In this document: piece after piece, positions 59,146 through 64,000 of the stretch
Layout of the letters: every line of letters begins with the position of its first letter
How positions within the stretch are numbered: position 1 is the stretch's first letter
Assembly: GCF_900753045.1 (NCBI RefSeq)
Contig: NZ_CAADXO010000030.1
Span: forward strand, 1-64,000
Origin: an uncultured Phascolarctobacterium sp.
GTDB taxonomy: Bacteria; Bacillota; Negativicutes; Acidaminococcales; Acidaminococcaceae
DNA length: 64,000 nucleotides
Direction: 5' to 3'
Translations under genes and position numbers: made by a program
Notes under the pieces: model-generated
The model's database searches: none
Seen by the model: only the letters and a program-made list of their open reading frames with translations
Told to the model about the DNA's origin: nothing

Positions 59146-59232
59146 ATGAAGAACTACGACTTTAAGGACCTGATGGCCTTTGGCGTATTCATTCTGGCGT
59201 TGCTGACATTTATTTTTCAGTTCAGTAAATAA
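59146..59232 (+). CDS. Small hydrophobic type I toxin (putative holin-like/TxpA-BsrE-like)
   Basis: A 28-residue peptide, MKNYDFKDLM then AFGVFILALLTFIFQFSK. It is a polar start, one transmembrane helix and a basic end, as in holin-like type I toxins (BsrE/TxpA type, LML-x-ALTF pattern). GGAGGTGA lies five bases before ATG 59146. ATGs at 59131 and 59140 are in frame, the latter abutting the ribosome site. Hydrophobic peptides of this kind depolarise the membrane when over-produced. The messenger has a long structured leader and 3' hairpins and is opposed by an antisense promoter. Confidence 0.75.
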   Translation: MKNYDFKDLMAFGVFILALLTFIFQFSK

Positions 59233-59242
59233 CCCAGACATA

Positions 59243-59332
59243 GGAAAACCGCCCTTAATCTTTGCCTAGTGACAGGGCGGTTCTTCCGCTTTAAAACTTT
59301 TGGCAACCCACCGACGTGGGCGGTTGTCCTTT
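59243..59332 (-). ncRNA. Putative antisense RNA antitoxin
   Basis: A minus-strand promoter TTGCAA (59362-59367), 17-base spacer, TATATT (59339-59344) would start an RNA of about 90 bases. It contains a GGGTTG / CAACC-type hairpin (about 59301-59327) and ends at the AACCGCCC / GGGCGGTT hairpin (59247-59282) followed by TTTTCC. It complements the 3' untranslated part of the toxin mRNA, in the manner of RatA-type antitoxins. Confidence 0.55.
59247..59282. terminator. Shared hairpin of toxin mRNA and antisense RNA
   Basis: AACCGCCC (59247-59254) / GGGCGGTT (59275-59282). U-rich on both strands but stronger for the minus-strand RNA. Confidence 0.6.
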
Positions 59333-59353
59333 GTCTATAATATAGCACATTAC

Positions 59354-59400
59354 GCTGCTTTTTGCAAGCAAACCGCTTGCTGTAAAAGCAGCTTTTTCTT
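59354..59400 (+). terminator. Strong plus-strand terminator beyond the toxin gene
   Basis: GCTGCTTTT...GCAAGC pairs with GCTTGC...AAAAGCAGC (59354-59392), followed by TTTTTCTTTT. It would end the toxin mRNA so that it overlaps the whole antisense RNA. Confidence 0.65.
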
Positions 59401-59402
59401 TT

Positions 59403-60782
59403 CTACTCTCCTTTTTTACCCCATGCCAGGCCAATGAGCAAAAAGAACAGATTATACACGAGCGCCGGCAGCAGACTGTTGATTTCCCACGGGCTGATAT
59501 GCTTCCAGAAGAGCGCCGCAAAAATGCCTGCGCCCATGGCTGCCACGCCCATCGAAGCGCGCACCCTTCCCGGGAAGAAAATGCAGAACGTCAACGGCAG
59601 AAAGATACCGCTGCCCCGCAGCGCCATGGAGAGGTAATTCCACTCCAGCACCGACGAATCAAGATGCATAAAGACGAACACCATTGCAGCGACAGAAACG
59701 GCCAGCACGCTCAGGCGGCTTGCCCACAGCTGGCCTGCAGCAGTTGCCTTCAGCCAAATTTTGCTGACGATGTCACGCGAAATCATCGTGCCTACGCCCA
59801 GCGCCAGACCGGCAATCGAGCCCAAGGCTGAAAGCAGCACGGCACCCAGACCGATACCGCCGAGCCATTGCGGCAGATAGGTAACGAGATACAGCGGAAG
59901 TGCGTCGATAGAATTAATCTCCGGGTGATGCAGATGCATGAACATACCGATCATCACCGACGGCAGTCCCACGGGAATTACTATCAGCGCGGCAGCACAG
60001 CAGCCGACAGCTGCCGTTTTGGTATCGCGCGCCGAGAACAGTGCCTGTACATAGGTCTGCGTAGAAATAACGCCCACAATCATCGAACCAAGGCTGACGA
60101 GGCCGTCCTCCATACCGCGTCCGAAAAGACTGAACCAGGGATATGACGCAAAGCTCTGCGTCATGCCCTGCCAATGTCCCATATCGGCGTAGGCCAGAAA
60201 GCCGCCGACGAAAATGCTGGCGAAAATCAGCACAATCTTAAAAATACCGGCCATACCGCTGCTGCTAAGGCCACCGAAAAATACCAGCAGCAACGTAACA
60301 GCGATAACAATTGCCGCTGCAGCAAGCAAAGGTACGCCGAACAAGCCGGCAATGAGATGCAACGCCGTCAGCGTGCTCGCTACAACGCTGAAGAAAATAC
60401 CGGCGCAGGCGCTGAAGGTTGCCAGCCACCCCGCAGGCTTGCCGTAATCCGTAACGAGATACTCCGCTACTGTGGTCAGCGAGCTACGGCGCAGGGGCAC
60501 AGCGTAAAACGCCGCCATCAGCAAAAGTGCGATACCGCTGCCCAAAGTAAACCACCAGGCCGTCAGCCCCAGCTTGAAGCCAAGCTGCGCCGTGCCGACG
60601 GTAGCAGCGCCGCCGACAATCGTACCGATAATCGTGCCTGCGACAAGGCCTGCGCCCGAGCTGCGCCCGCCTACGTTATAATCATCGGCAGACTTCACCC
60701 TTCTGGCTGCCAAAAGCCCCGGCAGCAGTGTCACTAAAAGCGTCACAGCCAAGCTTATATAATGTGTAGCAGTAAGCTGCAT
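59403..60782 (-). CDS. Sodium:solute symporter family transporter
   Basis: A 459-residue SSS-family transporter with about 12-13 membrane helices. N-terminal YNVGGRSSGAGLVAGTIIGTIVGGAATVGTAQLGF has the Gly-rich Na+-symporter region; GLVSLGSMIVGVISTQTYVQALFSARDTKTA is the conserved helix-5 region. ATG 60782 with GGAGGG at seven bases is chosen over an upstream TTG. Closest classes are proline/pantothenate/solute symporters; the substrate is not assignable. Confidence 0.88.
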   Translation of the reverse strand: MQLTATHYISLAVTLLVTLLPGLLAARRVKSADDYNVGGRSSGAGLVAGTIIGTIVGGAATVGTAQLGFKLGLTAWWFTLGSGIALLLMAAFYAVPLRRSSLTTVAEYLVTDYGKPAGWLATFSACAGIFFSVVASTLTALHLIAGLFGVPLLAAAAIVIAVTLLLVFFGGLSSSGMAGIFKIVLIFASIFVGGFLAYADMGHWQGMTQSFASYPWFSLFGRGMEDGLVSLGSMIVGVISTQTYVQALFSARDTKTAAVGCCAAALIVIPVGLPSVMIGMFMHLHHPEINSIDALPLYLVTYLPQWLGGIGLGAVLLSALGSIAGLALGVGTMISRDIVSKIWLKATAAGQLWASRLSVLAVSVAAMVFVFMHLDSSVLEWNYLSMALRGSGIFLPLTFCIFFPGRVRASMGVAAMGAGIFAALFWKHISPWEINSLLPALVYNLFFLLIGLAWGKKGE

Positions 60783-60986
60783 ATCCAACCCTCCAATATT
60801 TTAAGCTGCCGAATGCAAACGTTTCTCCGACAGCATTAATGCTAAAAGATCAGTATTAGTATAACACAAAAAATACGGCAAAAAAAGCATAGCCCCCGCA
60901 AGAATGCTTTGCTGCGACAGCAGACGAAAAAGCGCTTGCGAGCTAGTTCTGCTCAGATTGTTACACAAAAACTATCTTCTTTATTA

Positions 60987-61015
60987 TTGCGAAAAGCAAC
61001 TTTTTTCTGTATAAT
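60987..61015 (+). promoter_or_regulatory. Promoter of the flavoprotein-hydrogenase operon
   Basis: TTGCGA (60987-60992), 17-base spacer, TATAAT (61010-61015) on the plus strand, about 50 bases before ATG 61064. Confidence 0.7.
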
Positions 61016-61063
61016 ATAGTTTATACCTTTATATATTTAGTGTATGCTTTTTGGAGGAATATT

Positions 61064-62914
61064 ATGAGCCGTTTAAGAATCGAAACACCCGACCAGGCCC
61101 AGCTTACGGTCGAGCGCTTGTACAAGGACCTGGAACGACACATCATCGCCAGCCCTCCGGGACTGTGCCCTGTTGACCTGCAGCTGTCGTTCCTCAAAGT
61201 CTGCCACGCACAAACCTGTGGCAAATGCGTACCCTGCCGTGTAGGTCTCGCGCAGCTGCAGAATCTCATGGAAGACGTGCTCGCCGGCAAGGCTGACATG
61301 CACACTCTGGATTTAATCGAAAGCACCGCGCAAAATGTTGCCAATAGCGCTGACTGCGCCATCGGCTTCGAAGCAGCCAAAATGGTTTTAGCCGGTCTGG
61401 AAGGCTTCCGTGAAGATTACATTAACCACATAAAGAAGGGCAAATGCTCTGTCAACGTCCATCATTCTATCCCCTGCGTTGCTTTGTGCCCGGCACAGGT
61501 TGATATTCCCGGCTACATTGCGCTGGTTGGCGCAGGCCGTTATGCCGACGCTGTCAAGCTCATCCGCAAGGATAACCCGTTCCCGACTGCCTGCGGTCTT
61601 ATCTGCGAGCATCCCTGTGAAGCACGCTGCCGCCGCAGCATGATTGATGCTCCCATCAACATCCGCGGTCTGAAACGTATGGCTGTCGACAACGCGCCCA
61701 GCAACACCGTTCCGCTGCCCGAAAAGCAGCCTGCTACCAACAAACGTATCGCCATCATCGGCGGCGGTCCCAGCGGTATGTCCGCAGCCTACTACCTGGA
61801 GCTGATGGGACATCATGCTGTTGTGTTTGAAGAAAAGAGCAAGCTCGGCGGCATGCTGCGCTACGGCATTCCTGCTTACCGCTTCCCGCGCGAACGTCTG
61901 CAGGAGGACCTTGATGCTATTTTGTCCACCGGCGTAGAAGTACATCTCAACACCAGAATCGGCAACGAGGAGGGCGATATTCCCTTTGAAAAGCTGCGTG
62001 AGGAATTTGATGCAGTTTATATTGCCATCGGTGCCCACACCGACAAGAAAATCGGTATTGAAGGCGAGGATTCCCACGGTGTTATCAGTGCGGTAGAAAT
62101 GCTGCGCAACATCGGCGAGGAAAAAATGCCTGACTTTAAGGATAAAACTGTTGTCGTTATCGGCGGCGGCAACGTTGCTATGGACTGCACCCGCAGCTCC
62201 ATCCGTCTTGGTGCCAAAAAAGTTATCATCGCCTACCGCCGTCGTCAGGACGATATGACAGCACTGCCCGAGGAAATCGAAGGCGCTATTGCCGAGGGCG
62301 CTGAGCTGTACGGCTTAAAGGCTCCGCATCACATCGAAGCAGATGCCGAAGGTAATGTGGCCGCTCTCTGGGCTGAGCCGCAAATCATCGGTCCTATCGA
62401 TGCCTGGGGACGTGCGCGTCCTATTCACGCTGACGTAGAGCTGGAGCGCATTCCCTGCGACGTTATCGTTGTTGCTATCGGCCAGGGCATTGAGCTGCGT
62501 CCGTTCGAGGAGGCAGGCATCAAAATCAAACGCGGTACTATTTCTGCACTCTCCAGCAGTGAGCTTGCCAACAATGAAGGCGTCTTCGCCGGCGGCGACT
62601 GCGTAACCGGTCCTGCAACCGTAATCCGTGCTATTGCTGCCGGTAAGGTTGCTGCCGCTAATATTGATGAATATCTTGGCTATAACCACACCATTTCCTG
62701 TGATGTAATTATCCCCGATCCGTCTATTGACGATAAACGTCCCTGCGGCCGTATCCAGATGCACGAAACCGAAGCAGGCGAACGCAAGCATACCTTTGAG
62801 CCTATTGAATGCGGCATGACCAAGCAAGAGGCCTGCCAGGAAGCAGGACGCTGCCTGCGCTGCGACAAATTCGGCTTCAGCACACTGAAAGGAGGCAGAA
62901 CCTTAAAATGGTAA
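61064..62914 (+). CDS. NAD(P)-linked GltD-like flavoprotein with NuoF-like iron-sulfur domain
   Basis: A 616-residue modular electron-transfer flavoprotein. Residues about 30-115 resemble the NuoF C-terminal cluster domain (QTCGKCVPCRVGL, later a single Cys). Residues about 125-200 have the GltD-type cysteines (CVALCPAQVDIPGYI, CGLICEHPCEARC). Then IAIIGGGPSGMSAAYYLE (FAD dinucleotide site), VVVIGGGNVAMDCTRSS (NAD(P) site) and GVFAGGDCVTGPATVIRAIAAGK. The C-terminus has CGMTKQEACQEAGRCLRC. GGAGG at seven bases fixes ATG 61064. It overlaps the hydrogenase start and should connect pyridine nucleotide to it. Confidence 0.85.
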   Translation: MSRLRIETPDQAQLTVERLYKDLERHIIASPPGLCPVDLQLSFLKVCHAQTCGKCVPCRVGLAQLQNLMEDVLAGKADMHTLDLIESTAQNVANSADCAIGFEAAKMVLAGLEGFREDYINHIKKGKCSVNVHHSIPCVALCPAQVDIPGYIALVGAGRYADAVKLIRKDNPFPTACGLICEHPCEARCRRSMIDAPINIRGLKRMAVDNAPSNTVPLPEKQPATNKRIAIIGGGPSGMSAAYYLELMGHHAVVFEEKSKLGGMLRYGIPAYRFPRERLQEDLDAILSTGVEVHLNTRIGNEEGDIPFEKLREEFDAVYIAIGAHTDKKIGIEGEDSHGVISAVEMLRNIGEEKMPDFKDKTVVVIGGGNVAMDCTRSSIRLGAKKVIIAYRRRQDDMTALPEEIEGAIAEGAELYGLKAPHHIEADAEGNVAALWAEPQIIGPIDAWGRARPIHADVELERIPCDVIVVAIGQGIELRPFEEAGIKIKRGTISALSSSELANNEGVFAGGDCVTGPATVIRAIAAGKVAAANIDEYLGYNHTISCDVIIPDPSIDDKRPCGRIQMHETEAGERKHTFEPIECGMTKQEACQEAGRCLRCDKFGFSTLKGGRTLKW

Positions 62915-64000
62915 ACCTGACAATCGACGGACAAAAAGTTTCCGTTCCCCAGGGGACAACAATCATGCAGGCTGCTGCCACCGTCGGCATCGAAATCCCC
63001 CGCCTGTGTTATCTTAAAGGCATCAACGAAATCAGTGCCTGCAAGGTCTGCGTAGTTGAAATCCAAGGACAGAACCGTGTAGTTACCGCCTGCACCACTC
63101 CGGTACAGGAAGGTCTGGTAGTTTTCACCAATTCCCCAAAGGCCCGCAGTATCCGCCGCACTAACGTGGAGCTGATTTTATCCCAGCATGACTGCATGTG
63201 CGCAACCTGCGTACGCAGCGGCAACTGCAGCCTGCAGACTTTGGCCAATGACCTTGGCATTTACGATATTCCCTATGAGCGTGATGTTGTAGACACTCCC
63301 TGGAACCAGGAGTTCCCGCTCATCCGCGATTCCAAGAAATGCATCAAATGCATGCGCTGCGTTCAGATTTGCGACAAAGTACAGAAGCTGCATATCTGGG
63401 ACGTACAGAACACCGGTGCCCGTACTACCGTAGACGTTGCCGGCAATGTTTCCATTGAGGACAGTGACTGCAGCCTCTGCGGTCAGTGTATCACCCACTG
63501 CCCCGTTGGCGCGCTGAAGGAGCGTAACGACGTTCCCAAAATTTATGACGTATTGGCCGATCCCAATAAGGTAACCGTAGTACAGGTTGCACCTGCAGTA
63601 CGCACCGCCTGGGCCGAAGCCTTCAACCTGCCGCCCGAGCTGGCAACCGAAGGCCGCATGGTAGCAGCACTGAAGAAAATCGGCTTCGACTATGTTTTCG
63701 ACACCTGCTACGCTGCCGACGTTACCATCATGGAGGAAGCAAGCGAGCTGTTAGAGCACCTGCAAAATCCGCAGGATCACAGTTGGCCGATGTTCACCTC
63801 CTGCTGCCCCGGCTGGGTAAGCTATGTAAACAAAACTCATCCTTACTTCGTGCCTAACCTTTCTACCACCAAATCTCCGCAACAGATTTTCGGTGCGCTG
63901 GCAAAATCCTATTTTGCACAAAAGAAAGGCCTGAAGCCGAAGGAAATCTGCTCTATTTCCATCATGCCCTGCGTTTCCAAAAAACGCGAGGCCGCTCTCT
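62908..64000 (+). CDS. [FeFe] hydrogenase, modular catalytic subunit (cut by window end)
   Basis: At least 364 codons visible; the frame runs off the window. The N-terminal plant-type [2Fe-2S] domain (about 1-78, CYLKGIN...CKVC...C) is followed by the His-coordinated [4Fe-4S] motif (HDCMCATCVRSGNC, about 94-107), then two [4Fe-4S] clusters (CIKCMRCVQIC near 146, CSLCGQCITHCP near 190). The H-cluster domain shows the first motif TSCCPGW (about 294-300) and the second MPCVSKKRE (about 353-361). GGAGG at about ten bases and overlap with the flavoprotein stop (ATGGTAA). It evolves or takes up H2, linked by the flavoprotein to NAD(P)H. Confidence 0.93.
   Translation, partial: MVNLTIDGQKVSVPQGTTIMQAAATVGIEIPRLCYLKGINEISACKVCVVEIQGQNRVVTACTTPVQEGLVVFTNSPKARSIRRTNVELILSQHDCMCATCVRSGNCSLQTLANDLGIYDIPYERDVVDTPWNQEFPLIRDSKKCIKCMRCVQICDKVQKLHIWDVQNTGARTTVDVAGNVSIEDSDCSLCGQCITHCPVGALKERNDVPKIYDVLADPNKVTVVQVAPAVRTAWAEAFNLPPELATEGRMVAALKKIGFDYVFDTCYAADVTIMEEASELLEHLQNPQDHSWPMFTSCCPGWVSYVNKTHPYFVPNLSTTKSPQQIFGALAKSYFAQKKGLKPKEICSISIMPCVSKKREAAL

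Overview
The window reads as a chromosomal segment of a diderm Firmicute (Negativicutes; an Acidaminococcaceae member such as Phascolarctobacterium is a guess from gene content, not established). Gene order and regulation are Firmicute-like: a def-fmt-DUF116-rsmB-rlmN-prpC-pknB-rsgA-rpe run, a glycine T-box in front of glyQS, a PASTA-domain Ser/Thr kinase and ZapA. It also carries tonB-exbB-exbD, which needs an outer membrane. Desulfoferrodoxin, an Etf/ferredoxin cluster and an [FeFe] hydrogenase point to a strict anaerobe. Most genes lie on the minus strand. I saw no rRNA, tRNA or CRISPR array.  Layout: 0-1.9 kb exbB-exbD-tonB. 2.0-11.0 kb a molybdenum region: a three-subunit molybdenum hydroxylase (FAD, 2Fe-2S and Mo subunits), then moaA, moaC, a MOSC-MogA fusion, modB, modA (no modC), a molybdopterin-binding protein and a ModE-like regulator. 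11.1-12.4 kb a DEAD-box-type helicase. 12.5-14.9 kb an AT-rich three-part cassette: a PRTase, a HAD-like protein and a DprA/Smf-like protein. 15.1-18.9 kb a long U32 peptidase, zapA and a chagasin-type inhibitor. 19-30.5 kb gltX, a DNA glycosylase and the large translation/signalling operon. 30.6-36 kb an orphan sugar-binding protein, a tandem ACT protein, DAHP synthase and priA. 36.1-39.5 kb an AT-rich accessory island with an Rpn-family nuclease gene, a remnant of a second copy, two unrecognised genes and several gene fragments. 39.6-45.5 kb rlmD, superoxide reductase and the T-box/glyQS unit. 45.6-53.3 kb rbsKDACB, an unknown helical protein, pyk and a small protein. 53.4-55.5 kb etfB-ferredoxin-etfA. 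55.5-58.9 kb dnaE. 59.0-59.4 kb a compact toxin/antisense RNA locus. 59.4-60.8 kb a sodium:solute symporter. 61.0-64.0 kb a GltD-like flavoprotein and a modular [FeFe] hydrogenase cut by the window end.  The two most interesting loci are these. (1) In the 12.5-14.9 kb cassette the PRTase and HAD reading frames are one continuous frame of 481 codons broken by a single TAG. The HAD motif I lies before the stop and the rest of the fold after it, and the frame overlaps the start of a DprA-like gene. (2) At 59.0-59.4 kb there is a 28-residue membrane peptide with its Shine-Dalgarno sequestered in a leader hairpin, opposed by a convergent antisense promoter: a type I toxin-antitoxin layout. Neither can be confirmed without homology searches or RNA data.
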